The position numbers and the translations under genes are program-made. Positions 16,396-25,400 of a stretch of DNA of 43,692 nucleotides are shown piece by piece. Source of the stretch: Firmicutes bacterium UBA5766 (GTDB lineage Bacteria; Bacillota; Desulfotomaculia; Desulfotomaculales; Nap2-2B); assembly GCA_002418775.1 (NCBI GenBank), contig DIEU01000062.1, forward strand, positions 1-43,692. Direction: 5' to 3'. The notes under the pieces were generated by a model. The model did no database searches and was not told the DNA's origin. It was given only the letters and a program-made list of their open reading frames with translations. Each line of letters starts with the position of its first letter. Within the stretch, counting starts at the first letter, position 1.

Positions 16396-17062
16396 TCCCC
16401 AGCAACTCCCTTACCTTTTTGGAAGCGTCGTGGATTACGGGAGCACCATGACCTGGTAAAAGGATATCGAACTCCAGCCCGGCTATCCTCCTTACTGATT
16501 TCCACGCCTCTTCTATATCAAGTGTCATTTGTTTGGACATTTCTATTGGCTTACCCTTCTTCTCGCTTCTGAGTGCATCGCCGGCAAATAGGAGATTCCC
16601 TGGCTGGTAAAGGCAGATATGCCCCACAGTGTGCCCCGGAGTATGTACTACCCTGAATCCACCTATCTCATCGCCTTCTTTCAGAAGCAGATCCGGTTTA
16701 ACCGGGCGAAATTTCATGATTTTACTCATCAGCGTGAAGACGGGGGACAAAACCCCTTTCACCTCTTTGAGTTTCCTTTCCCCGGAGAGGGCTGGGGCAT
16801 CTCCGATATGTATGGCGACTCTGGCTCCCGTCATCTCCCTTAGCTCAGCAGTGCTTCCGCTGTGGTCGATATCGGCGTGAGTCAGAACTATACATTCTAC
16901 CTCGTTAGGCTTCCGACCCAGCCCCGCGAGGAAATCGATGATTTTCCTGGCACTACCCGGCATCCCGGTATCAACGACCAGCACAGTATCTTTGGTTACG
17001 ACGAGGTAGCTGTTAGCCACCCTAATGTTATCTACCTTCCAAATTCCTGGCACTATCTTCAC
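16385..17062 (-). CDS. MBL-fold metallohydrolase
   Basis: A 225-residue cytoplasmic metallo-beta-lactamase fold hydrolase. The metal motif at 62-67 is HADIDH, in which the usual second histidine is Asp; this is a recurrent variant, so metal binding is still likely. Other ligands are visible in HTPGHTVGH (140-148), FAGDAL (Asp162) and LPGHG near the C-terminus. Start is GTG at 17062, with GGAG 7 bases upstream. Substrates of this broad family include thioesters, lactones and phosphodiesters, and none can be chosen here. Its position between the ABC permease and the TauE-like permease suggests a detoxification or anion-handling operon. Confidence 0.85.
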   Translation of the reverse strand: MKIVPGIWKVDNIRVANSYLVVTKDTVLVVDTGMPGSARKIIDFLAGLGRKPNEVECIVLTHADIDHSGSTAELREMTGARVAIHIGDAPALSGERKLKEVKGVLSPVFTLMSKIMKFRPVKPDLLLKEGDEIGGFRVVHTPGHTVGHICLYQPGNLLFAGDALRSEKKGKPIEMSKQMTLDIEEAWKSVRRIAGLEFDILLPGHGAPVIHDASKKVRELLGNVS

Positions 17063-17091
17063 AGCAATACTCCATCTTGTTAGGATGCCGC

Positions 17092-17940
17092 TTAGCTCAG
17101 TTGCATCCTGTTGAAGGCACGGGCGCCCAAAATTAAGAAGAGTAGAGCGAAGGCGAGGATAACCACAAGGTCAACCCATAGCGGAAAGAAAGGGAATGCT
17201 CCGGTCAGGGAAGCCCTTATCCCGTCGATTCCATAAGTGAGGGGATTGATAAACTGTAATTGATAGAGGACAGGAACGCCATTTAACTGGCCTATGGGCA
17301 CGAAGGCACCAGAGAGGAAGAACAAAGGCAGTTGCAACAGCATAACTATTGACATAAATCCTTCTGTCTCTTCAAACATCCCACCCAGGGTTATGCCGAA
17401 CCCGATGAAAGTAGCGAAGGTGAGGATTATGAACACGAGTGCCTGCCCAAGGCCGGCGGCACTATGAACCTGGAAGCCATACCAGATGCCAAAGAGGGAG
17501 GCTACCCCGATTGTTACCAGCGCCTGGGCTACAGCAATGGTCATCCCGCCGAGGCTCCGGCCTATCATCAGGGAAATCCGCCGGACCGGCGCCACCATCA
17601 CCTCTTTAAGGAATCCGAACTCCTTATCCCAAATTACGGTTACCCCTCCCATTATCCCCCTGCTAACCAGACCTATGCCGACGATGCCTGGAGCGAGGAA
17701 GGCGAAGAAGCTTAAACCGCCAAACATCTGCGACATCATCTCCTCAGCTCCCGGGGGCATGAGACGGCTGAAAGGAATGGCCAGAAGGGCAAGAAATAAA
17801 AATGGCTCGGCGAAGGAGCTGATAACCCGGGTTTTCATATTGAGAAAGCGGATCATCTCCCTGAACCACATACTGGAAATCGGCGTCCACTCTATCAGTG
17901 GTTTTTTCTCTCCTGCTTTTACCGTCGTTTCTACCGCCAT
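17092..17940 (-). CDS. ABC-2 type permease (DrrB-like)
   Basis: A 282-residue membrane subunit with about six hydrophobic helices and the ABC-2 core. It has FLAPGIVGIGLVSRG, the cytoplasmic WDKEFGFLKEVMVAPVRR coupling segment, and the family's FFLSGAFVPIGQL ... INPLTYGIDGIR signature. It belongs to the daunorubicin/DrrB and Nod-factor exporter group. AGGAGG is 9-10 bases before the ATG, and the gap from the upstream ATPase gene is 3 bases. It probably dimerises and works with the two ATPases encoded just upstream. The substrate may be a hydrophobic compound; this is family-level inference. Confidence 0.9.
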   Translation of the reverse strand: MAVETTVKAGEKKPLIEWTPISSMWFREMIRFLNMKTRVISSFAEPFLFLALLAIPFSRLMPPGAEEMMSQMFGGLSFFAFLAPGIVGIGLVSRGIMGGVTVIWDKEFGFLKEVMVAPVRRISLMIGRSLGGMTIAVAQALVTIGVASLFGIWYGFQVHSAAGLGQALVFIILTFATFIGFGITLGGMFEETEGFMSIVMLLQLPLFFLSGAFVPIGQLNGVPVLYQLQFINPLTYGIDGIRASLTGAFPFFPLWVDLVVILAFALLFLILGARAFNRMQLS

Positions 17941-17943
17941 TTT

Positions 17944-18942
17944 TTATCTCCTCCTCCTTCTTGTTTTTCTTATTGCCCTACTACTTCCCCCACTTCCCTC
18001 AGCCTCTCTTATTGTCTTGCCGGTAAAGAGCACGAAGACATCTTCCAAGCTGGGTTTATGTTCATCGATGCCGAGAACCTGGAATCCATTTTGATCGGCG
18101 AAATCTATAAGTCCAGGCACCCTGCCGTCATGGCCTTCTACAGAGAGCATTAGTGAACCGTCATATTCCTCGACACTCCTTACCCACTCGAGTTTCTTTA
18201 TCCGTTCTATAAAGGCACTATTATCGTGGTTGGCAATCTCAAGCGAAATTAAATCAGTTCCCACTGCTTCCTTGAGCTTATCGAGGGTATCCAGGGCAAC
18301 TATCTTTGCCTGATCGATGATTACTACCCTGTCGCAGAGGTAATCAGCTTCATCTATGAAATGGGTGGTAAGTATTACCGTGGTACCCTCCTTCTCCTTT
18401 GCTCTTTTGATCTGGTCCCACAAATCCATCCTTGCCTTTATATCGAAGCCTATGGTGGGCTCATCAAGGAATACCACTTCGGGGTACGCCATAAAGCCCC
18501 TTGCTACCTCGAATCTACGTTTGAGTCCATCGGGAAGATTGCTAAGAAGAACGTTCTCCTTCCCTTTTAGCTCGAGCAGGTTGAGAACCTCTTCAATCTT
18601 TCTTTCTCTCTCCTCCTTGCTCATGGAGTACATTCTGGCATGAAAATCCAGGTTCTGCCTGCCCGTTAAGTAGCGGTCAACAGACCTGTCCTGGAAGACT
18701 ATTCCCAGGCAACTTCTGACCTTGTCTCGTTCTTTTACCACATCGTAGCCGCAGATTTTGGCCGAGCCAGAGGTTGGGCGTAGAAGTGTGGTCAACATTT
18801 TTATAGTAGTTGATTTTCCGGCGCCGTTAGGTCCCAAAAGTCCAAAGATCTCCCCCCTTTTGACTGTAAAGCTGATGTGGTCCACGGCCACGAGGTCACC
18901 AAACACCTTGGTGAGTTCATTAACTTCTATAACATTTTCCAT
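17944..18942 (-). CDS. ABC transporter ATPase (DrrA-like), degenerate signature motif
   Basis: A 332-residue ATPase with Walker A GPNGAGKS (38-45), Q-loop VFQD (82-85), Walker B VFLDEP and H-loop His194 (LTTHF). The signature motif that should read SGG reads NLPDGL at 135-140, so the part of the ATP site that this subunit lends to its partner is degenerate. The C-terminal DUF4162-like region is followed by a basic tail (RKTRRRRR). It is paralogous to the next ATPase upstream (both share LTGRQNLDF and DEPTIG). Gaps of 3 bases on each side put it firmly in the operon. It probably forms a heterodimer with the 18946-19887 product. Confidence 0.9.
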   Translation of the reverse strand: MENVIEVNELTKVFGDLVAVDHISFTVKRGEIFGLLGPNGAGKSTTIKMLTTLLRPTSGSAKICGYDVVKERDKVRSCLGIVFQDRSVDRYLTGRQNLDFHARMYSMSKEERERKIEEVLNLLELKGKENVLLSNLPDGLKRRFEVARGFMAYPEVVFLDEPTIGFDIKARMDLWDQIKRAKEKEGTTVILTTHFIDEADYLCDRVVIIDQAKIVALDTLDKLKEAVGTDLISLEIANHDNSAFIERIKKLEWVRSVEEYDGSLMLSVEGHDGRVPGLIDFADQNGFQVLGIDEHKPSLEDVFVLFTGKTIREAEGSGGSSRAIRKTRRRRR

Positions 18943-18945
18943 ATC

Positions 18946-19887
18946 TCATTCTCCTTCAATTCTCTTCCCGGTATAATGCAGCAAAACATCATTAAGACTC
19001 GGTTTATGCGAACTGATGGAGGAGATGGTAAATCCGTTGCCCCGGGCAAGCCGTACTATTTCAGGTATTCCTATGCTGCCGTTTTTCAGACTGAACTCCA
19101 GTAAATCATCGCGTTCCTCAATCCTCTCGACATAATCGAACCCCTGAAGTAGCTTTATAAAATCGGCTCTTAGTCCGGTTGTCAGTTTGAGCGAGATTAA
19201 ATTCTTGCCTATAGAGGATTTTAATTCCTCAGGCCTCCCTGTCACAATCAATTTTCCCTCATCCATCAGTGCTACCCTGTTGCAGAGGTAATCAGCCTCC
19301 TCTAAATAAGATGTTGCCAGAAAAATGGTCATGGCCGAGTCTTTGTTCACCCTCCTGAGATAGTCCCACAGATACCTTCTTGTCTGAACATCTACCCCTA
19401 TTGTTGGCTCATCTAAAAATAGAACCTTGGGCTGAGTCAGCATTCCTCTGGCTATCTCGAGCCGCCGCAGCATACCACCGGAGTAATCCTTGACTCTCAC
19501 ATTGGCATGCTCTGCCAACCCTACCGTATTCAAAACATCAGCTATTCTTTCCCCCCTTATCTTCTTCGGCAAGTTGTACATCATTGCGTAGAAATCAAGA
19601 TTCTGCCTGCCGGTCAGATAGATATCAACCGCCTGCTCCTCAAAAACCACTCCCACCGATCTTCTAATGCTGTCCTTTTCCTTTAAGATGTCGTGTCCAA
19701 ATACAGTAGCGGTACCTGAATCAGGATTAAGCAGGGTTGCCAGCATCAATACCGTGGTTGTCTTTCCGGCCCCATTTAAACCAAGGAGGCCGAAGATTTC
19801 CCCTTCGTCGACTTCAAATGAGATGTGGTCTACGGCGACAACATTACCGAAGACCCTGGTCAGTTCATGTACACCTATTACTTTCAT
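18946..19887 (-). CDS. ABC transporter ATPase (DrrA-like), H-loop His missing
   Basis: A 313-residue ATPase with Walker A GLNGAGKT (36-43), signature YSGGMLRRLE (135-144) and Walker B LFLDEP. At the H-loop the sequence is ATSYLEEAD, with Ser193 instead of the histidine that senses gamma-phosphate. The neighbouring paralogue has the reverse pattern (good His, bad signature), so the two look co-evolved as a heterodimer with one consensus and one degenerate ATP site. GGAGG is 9 bases before the ATG. The 5' end overlaps marR by 23 bases, so translation is likely coupled. Confidence 0.9.
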   Translation of the reverse strand: MKVIGVHELTRVFGNVVAVDHISFEVDEGEIFGLLGLNGAGKTTTVLMLATLLNPDSGTATVFGHDILKEKDSIRRSVGVVFEEQAVDIYLTGRQNLDFYAMMYNLPKKIRGERIADVLNTVGLAEHANVRVKDYSGGMLRRLEIARGMLTQPKVLFLDEPTIGVDVQTRRYLWDYLRRVNKDSAMTIFLATSYLEEADYLCNRVALMDEGKLIVTGRPEELKSSIGKNLISLKLTTGLRADFIKLLQGFDYVERIEERDDLLEFSLKNGSIGIPEIVRLARGNGFTISSISSHKPSLNDVLLHYTGKRIEGE

Positions 19888-20374
19888 CTTGACGAACCTC
19901 CGTGGCTTCAGCCAGAAATCTCAACCCTTGAGCCAGGGTGGAGAGCTGCTCCTCATTGAGGCAAGATAGTAGTTCAGATAACTGCCCTATTTTTCTTTCT
20001 CTTAGACTGGCTATGAGTGCTTCGCCCCTGTCAGTAGTTTGCAGGAGTAGGGCGCGACGATTTTCGGGATTCTCCCGCCGGCTCACCAGCCCCTGCTCCA
20101 CCAGGCGGTCAACTATACCGGTCACATTTGACGGTGTGACGCAAAGTGCCCGTGCCAGCCTGGTGAAGTTGGTGTTCCCCTCATTGGAGATGAAGAATAA
20201 GCTCTTAAGCTGGGCAATAGTAAGGCTGAGCTCCATCCAGACGTTGAGTTCTCCCTGGCGCAGCGCCCGGTTGACCTGCCGTTGGAACTGAATAATCTCT
20301 TCGATTAAACTCGCCTTTCCCTTTTTTAGTTCGCCTTTATCCCCAGCGGTTGAAAGAACAGGTTTTTCTATCAT
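19865..20374 (-). CDS. MarR-family transcriptional regulator
   Basis: A 169-residue winged-helix regulator. The recognition region reads LARALCVTPSNVTGIVDRLVEQGLVSRRENPENRRA, the classic MarR helix-turn-helix plus wing, at about 90-130. The flanking N- and C-terminal helices would form the dimer interface. It is first in a six-gene operon with two ABC ATPases, a permease, an MBL hydrolase and a TauE-type permease, so it probably represses its own promoter (20407-20435) and responds to a small lipophilic or anionic compound. AGGTGGAG lies just before the ATG. The ligand is unknown. Confidence 0.9.
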   Translation of the reverse strand: MIEKPVLSTAGDKGELKKGKASLIEEIIQFQRQVNRALRQGELNVWMELSLTIAQLKSLFFISNEGNTNFTRLARALCVTPSNVTGIVDRLVEQGLVSRRENPENRRALLLQTTDRGEALIASLRERKIGQLSELLSCLNEEQLSTLAQGLRFLAEATEVRQDESNRCT

Positions 20375-20406
20375 TACTCCACCTTTATTATTTCACTTAC
20401 ATTGAT

Positions 20407-20435
20407 ATTTTACACTCTATTGGTTAAACTGTCAA
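20407..20435 (-). promoter_or_regulatory. Promoter of the marR-ABC-MBL-TauE operon
   Basis: On the minus strand: TTGACA (20435-20430), a 17-base spacer, TAAAAT (20412-20407), ending about 33 bases before the marR start. The -35 box is a perfect consensus. The spacer contains TTTAACCAATAGAGTGTAAA, whose TTTA/TAAA ends are a possible but weak MarR operator. Confidence 0.7.
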
Positions 20436-20537
20436 CAGGTTGCTTTTGAGAGTTGAGCATGGCAGAATCCAGGCCCTACCCTAGTTTTGCAGTAAGCCAA
20501 TAAGGTCTATTTGTTTAAAGCCTTGCGATCGGAGATT

Positions 20538-20711
20538 TTAAAAAGTTTCTTCATTCCGTGTGCAGGTCTTCGGTACGGATGTGGTCCGATAAACTTTGAG
20601 CTTTTCCCAGTCGTCAATCTTTAAGAAGTCGTTCTCCTTCATTTCGTAGTTGATACCTTGCTGGGACAGTTTTGCAGCAAGCAGGTTGTGTCCGTTTATC
20701 GCCTGGAAGGT
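20538..20711 (-). pseudogene. Remnant ORF downstream of thiE
   Basis: Directly after the thiE stop, the same frame stays open for 57 codons, starting TFQAINGHNLLAAKLSQQ and ending in TAA at 20538-20540. The amino-acid pattern is protein-like, but there is no start codon with a ribosome site. I read it as the internal piece of a broken gene. A transposase is possible from the INGH...DN-like spacing, but I cannot confirm it. Positions 20436-20537 show nothing else. Confidence 0.4.
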
Positions 20712-21353
20712 TCATACCGACACTGCTTCTTTTGACAACAGTAATAATTCTTCGGTTGCCGCCTTTATATCGGGCTGTGCAAATATTGCCGAAATGACGG
20801 CCACACCGTTAATGTTTGTGCCTTTCAGTTCAAGTATGTTATGTGAAGTTATACCGCCGATTGCGACCACAGGAATGGAAACCGCGTCACAGATTGCTTT
20901 CAGGATTTTATGGGATACCGTATCCGCATCAAGCTTTGTTGAAGTTGAAAAGACAGCGCCGACACCAAGATAATCGGCGCCGTTTTGCTCGGCGATGATT
21001 GCCTGTTCTATTGTTACAGCAGAAACACCGATAATTTTATTCCTGCCAAGTCTTGCCCTTACATCATCTATTTTCATATCGCTCTGACCGACATGAACGC
21101 CGTCAGCGTCACAGGCAGCGGCAATATCTACATTATCGTTGATGACAAACGGAACACTGTACTTGTGGCACAGGGTTTTTATTTCTCTTGCCTCTGTTAG
21201 AAAGGATTCATAATCAAGTTCCTTTTCACGAAGCTGAATAAAGGTTGCGCCGCCTTTCAGACAATCGTTTACCTGCTCAATAAGCTTTCGCTTGCCAAGC
21301 CATGTACGGTCGGTTACGGCATATAAAATCATTGAATCCTTATCGAACTTCAT
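20712..21353 (-). CDS. thiE: Thiamine-phosphate synthase
   Basis: A 213-residue TIM-barrel enzyme joining HMP-pyrophosphate and HET-phosphate into thiamine phosphate. Seen: LYAVTDR at the first strand, the FIQLREK pyrophosphate-binding motif near 38-44, INDNVDIA, DGVHVGQSD, GVSAVT, YLGVGAVFSTSTK and VVAIGGI, all in the normal order. Length is normal. GAGAGGAG lies 6 bases before the ATG. Its start overlaps thiM by 14 bases, so the two are coupled. With thiM disrupted in frame, the salvage pair may be impaired in this isolate unless slippage restores ThiM. Confidence 0.95.
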   Translation of the reverse strand: MKFDKDSMILYAVTDRTWLGKRKLIEQVNDCLKGGATFIQLREKELDYESFLTEAREIKTLCHKYSVPFVINDNVDIAAACDADGVHVGQSDMKIDDVRARLGRNKIIGVSAVTIEQAIIAEQNGADYLGVGAVFSTSTKLDADTVSHKILKAICDAVSIPVVAIGGITSHNILELKGTNINGVAVISAIFAQPDIKAATEELLLLSKEAVSV

Positions 21354-22165
21354 ATTTCGCTCCTCTCGTCAGATCCGCGGCGTTAAGGTTGTATACTTCA
21401 TCGATCAAATAATTGCGGTAGCTTGAGTTGCCGCCGCCGGCTGTTTTGCATTTTAAAAAGGCAAGTTCGCCGCAAAGTCCCATCGCGCAAACACTTGCCG
21501 CCGCCGCTTTAATGACGCTGCCGGGATTTGAGGCAACATAAGCGGCTGTCATAACGGTAAGCATACATCCGCTGCCCGTGATTTTTGACATTATGGGATG
21601 CCCGTTGCGAATGATATATGCCATATTCTCACCGGCAACAAGATCAATTGCGCCTGTAATAGCTATGACAGCGCCTGTCTTTCTGGAAAACTCTTTTGCA
21701 AAAGCGATCACATTATCAAGGGTTTCATCCGTAACCATGTCGGCAACATCGGCATCTACGCCTTTAGTTGTTCCGCTGCCGATTGCCAGCGTCTTAATTT
21801 CCGAAATATTGCCGCGGATAACAGTAAATTTTACCTCATCGAGAAGTTTATTCGCCGTATCTGTACGAAGCTTTGATGCGCCTGCTCCGACAGGATCGAG
21901 AACTACAGGATGGCCAAGCATATTCGACTTCTTTCCCGCTAAAAACATGGACTGGATTGTTTTTTTGTTAAGCGTTCCGATATTGATCACAAGTCCGCTG
22001 CAAATTGAAGTCATCTCTTCAGCCTCGCCTGCGTCATCAGCCATAATGGGCGCTCCGCCGCAAGCAATGAGTATATTTGCGCAATCGTTTACAGTTACAT
22101 AATTGGTAATACAGTGTATTAGCGGGATTGTTTTTTTTTACATTTTCTAAGATTTCCTTAAACAT
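21340..22165 (-). CDS. thiM: Hydroxyethylthiazole kinase, frameshifted at an A9 tract
   Basis: ThiM phosphorylates 4-methyl-5-hydroxyethylthiazole for thiamine salvage. From 22044 down the frame is clean, with IMADDAGEAEEM, VLDPVGAGASKLR, the RGNISEI loop, and GSGCMLT with the catalytic Cys near the C-terminus. The N-terminus is in another frame: ATG at 22165 (AAGGAG about 11 bases upstream) reads MFKEILENVK. It meets nine A residues (22139-22131) and would stop at a TAA soon after. The correct frame carries the expected IPLIHCITNYVTVNDCAN. One more A, or two fewer, would join the frames into a normal ThiM of about 275 residues. Without repair, the only ORF (234 aa from 22044) lacks the substrate-binding N-terminus. 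It is either phase-variable, rescued by slippage, a fresh pseudogene, or a homopolymer sequencing error. Confidence 0.88.
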
Positions 22166-22251
22166 AGCGCCTTTATCTCCTTATCTGTCTATAATGTCTG
22201 CATTTTTACTGCGAAGACTTTTGTTAATATCCCATACAGCTCATACTTTAC

Positions 22252-22280
22252 AGCATAATATATAAATTGTTTTAATTCAA
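22252..22280 (-). promoter_or_regulatory. Candidate thiM-thiE promoter
   Basis: On the minus strand TTGAAT (22280-22275), 17 bases, TATGCT (22257-22252), about 87 bases before the thiM start. The leader between does not show the CTGAGA or ACCTGATC blocks of a TPP riboswitch. Confidence 0.4.
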
Positions 22281-22326
22281 TACACGTAAACTGATTGGCA
22301 GGTTCTGCCCAATTTCAGGCCAAAAT

Positions 22327-22365
22327 AGATCCTTTCGTTTATAATAAAAATTAAAAAAAGGATCT
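22327..22365 (+). promoter_or_regulatory. Inverted repeat around TATAAT upstream of Tc locus
   Basis: AGATCCTTT (22327-22335) and AAAGGATCT (22357-22365) are perfect 9-bp arms that flank a consensus -10 hexamer TATAAT (22340-22345). No good -35 box is found 17 bases upstream. It could be an operator-controlled or activator-dependent promoter for the toxin genes that start 114 bases further on, or just a hairpin. The remainder of 22366-22478 is AT-rich without recognisable sites. Confidence 0.35.
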
Positions 22366-22478
22366 GGTAACATATTGTAGAATAGCCAAAAGCATACCAA
22401 TATTAATCGGATAAGCTGATTTGTTCTTTATGAATTTTACCTTCCTTTAAAAGTTTAACCTGTAAATTACAAGAAAAG

Positions 22479-25400
22479 ATGGTGACGATGAGCCAGGAAA
22501 ACGAAAAGCAAGAATCTTTTTCTAAATTTCTAAGAACTGATGGAGGCAAGACCAAATCCAATGCAATCGAAATACCGTCCATAAACTTACCCAAAGGAGG
22601 CGGCGCCATCAGGGGTATTGATGAAAAATTTTCTGTTAATGCTGTGAACGGTACAGTCAGTTTTTCATTGGATCTTCCTTTTTCCCCCGCACGCGGCTCG
22701 GCGCCGGCGTTGAGCTTAACCTATAACTCCGGCGCTGGAAACGGTATCTTCGGATTGGGTTGGTCATTGAATTTGCCTTCTATAAAAAGAAAAACAGAAC
22801 AGGAACTGCCCCGTTATCTGGACGATTGTGATTCTGATACCTTTCTTTTTTGCGGCGGCGAAGACCTAGTGCCGGAGTTTAAAAGGGATTCAGAGGATAA
22901 TTTTGTCCTGGATCCGGAGGGTAACTATGAAATAAACGAAAAGGATTCCAGCGACGGTTTATTTAAGATCAGATTTTATAAGCCTAGAATTGAAGGCCAA
23001 TTTGCCCGAATTGAAAGGTGGTCAGGCAAGACTTCTTCGGAATTGAAATGGAGAGTTATCACGAAGGACAACGTGATTACTCTGTTTGGCTGGAGCTTAG
23101 ATTCCAGAATTGCCGATCCCCGGGATGAAAATAAAGTTTTCGAATGGCTGCCTGAATTTGTTTTTGATGACAGGGGCAATTGTTCCCAATATCTTTACCT
23201 GAAAGAAAATGAACTGGGTATGGATTTAACTCAATTATGCAGCCGGAACAGGTTTGAAAGCGGTAAAATTACCTATACCAATCTATATTTGCATAAAGTT
23301 TTATACGGTAATAAAAGTCCATATCTTCAATTCAATGATCCCTTCCCTGCCGAATCCGGCTACATGTTTCAAACGGTATTTGATTACGGTGGGCACGCAT
23401 TTGATCCCCCCTGCGTAAAGTCAAACGACTGGCTGTTCAGGACGGACCCTTTCTCCTTTTACAAGGCAGGTTTCGAAATCCGTACCACCCGTATATGTCA
23501 GCGGGTTCTGCTTTTTCATTATTTTGATGAACTGCCGGGTGGTTCAGCCTTAGTAAAATCCTTAAGTTTTGAGTACAATCATGACTCTGTCGGAGAAATC
23601 AGTTTACTAAAATCCGTTATAACATCAGGATATATTAAAAAGGCGGACGGAACATATACCTGCAAGCAATTGCCTGCCCTGGAACTGGATTACCAAAAGC
23701 ATGCCTGGAACAGTTCGGTTAGCGCTGTTCCCGCTGAGCAATTGGCTCATGTGCCTTCTGGTTTGGCCGAACCCAATTACCAGTTTGCAGACTTGTTTAA
23801 TGAAGGATTATCCGGCATTCTCAGCGAACAGGCCCAGGGTTGGTATTATAAGCACAATCTTGGGCAGGGAAATTTTGAACAAGCCAGGTTGGTTTCACCC
23901 AGGCCTTCTTTCAGCGGATTAGGGGGACAAACAAGTTTACTGGACCTGGGCGCCGACGGTGAAAAACAACTGGTCAGTTTTAACGATGGGATAAAAGGGT
24001 TTTTTGAGCTAAATAAAGATAGGGACCTTCAATCATTCCAGGCATTCAAATATTTCCCCAATGTTGACATGCAGGATCCTAATATGCGGCTGCTTGATTT
24101 AAACGGCGATGGCATGCCGGAAATACTCATTGCGGAAGATAATATTTTTATGTGGTTTGAGTCCGAAGGCAGAAACGGTTTTAAACAGGCTTGCCGGACT
24201 GCGCAGTTTTTTGATGAAGAAGAGGGTCCGCGTATTTTATTTTCCGAACCCCATCAGAGCATTTTCCTTGCCGATATGTCCGGAGACGGGTTAACTGATT
24301 TGGTAAGAATCCGTAACGGTGAAGTATGCTATTGGCCCAACCTGGGTTACGGAAAATTCGGGGCTAAAGTGAACATGGACTGCGCTCCTGTTTTTGATTT
24401 TCCGGATCAATTTAATTCCAAATTGATCCATTTGGCTGATATTGATGATTCAGGAACGACTGACATTGTGTATACGGGGAAAAACAGGATCGGTTGTTGG
24501 ATGAATAAAAGCGGAAACGCCTGGAGCACGACACCTTTTTTTATAGACTTACTGCCGGAGGTTAATTCTCAAACAAAAATTACAGTGGTTGATTTTTTAG
24601 GCAGCGGTCTGCCCTGTATCGTCTGGTCGAGCGCACTGGAAAAAGACACCCATGCGCCTTTGCAGTATGTTGACTTGATGAGCGGCAGGAAACCATTCCT
24701 TTTAGCTCAATATAAAAATAACATGGGTAAAGAAGTTACCCTCGAATATACACCTTCAACACAATTTTACATCGAAGATAAAAAAGCCGGAACACAATGG
24801 GTTACCCATCTGCATTTTCCGGTTCACTGCCTTTCCAGGTCAGAAACAAAAGACATCGTTTCAGGTTACCGGTTCGTAACTTCATACCGGTACCATCATG
24901 GCTATTATGATCATGCCGAAAAAGAATTCAGAGGCTTCGGTATGGCAGAGAAGACCGATACGGAATACTTTGAACACTGGAAAAAAGGCAGCTTCAGCAA
25001 TGTTGTAGACAAGGAACTGCACCAGGAACCGGTATTGACCAAAAATTGGTTTCATACGGGAGCCTTTTTAGACGAAGTAAAAATCCTTAACCAGTTTGAG
25101 CATGAATACTGGTATGAAGAGATGTCCAGGCAGGGTTTTTCTGCTGTTAATTATGAATTATCCTTACCCGAAGCCCGGATTATCGCTGCACCCGGAATAA
25201 ATAGCATTGACTTGGAGCATCTGAGCGCTGAAGAGCGCCGGGAGGCAATCCGTGCCTGCAAAGGTATGGCATTGCGTTCCGAAGTATTTGCCAAGGATGC
25301 GCCTTTGTCAGGGGCAAGTCCTGAGCAACGGCGGCGGGAATTAACACCTTTTTCTGCAGCAGCCAGTAATTGTGTTATAGAACTGCTGCAGCCCAAGGGA

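Noticed and set aside
16861..16885. Loss of a metal ligand in the MBL hydrolase (HADIDH instead of HxHxDH)
   Set aside because: This Asp-for-His variant is common in the MBL superfamily, and the other ligands are present, so it is not evidence of inactivation.
22166..22300. TPP riboswitch upstream of thiM-thiE
   Set aside because: The conserved CTGAGA and ACCTGATC elements of the TPP aptamer are absent on the minus strand.
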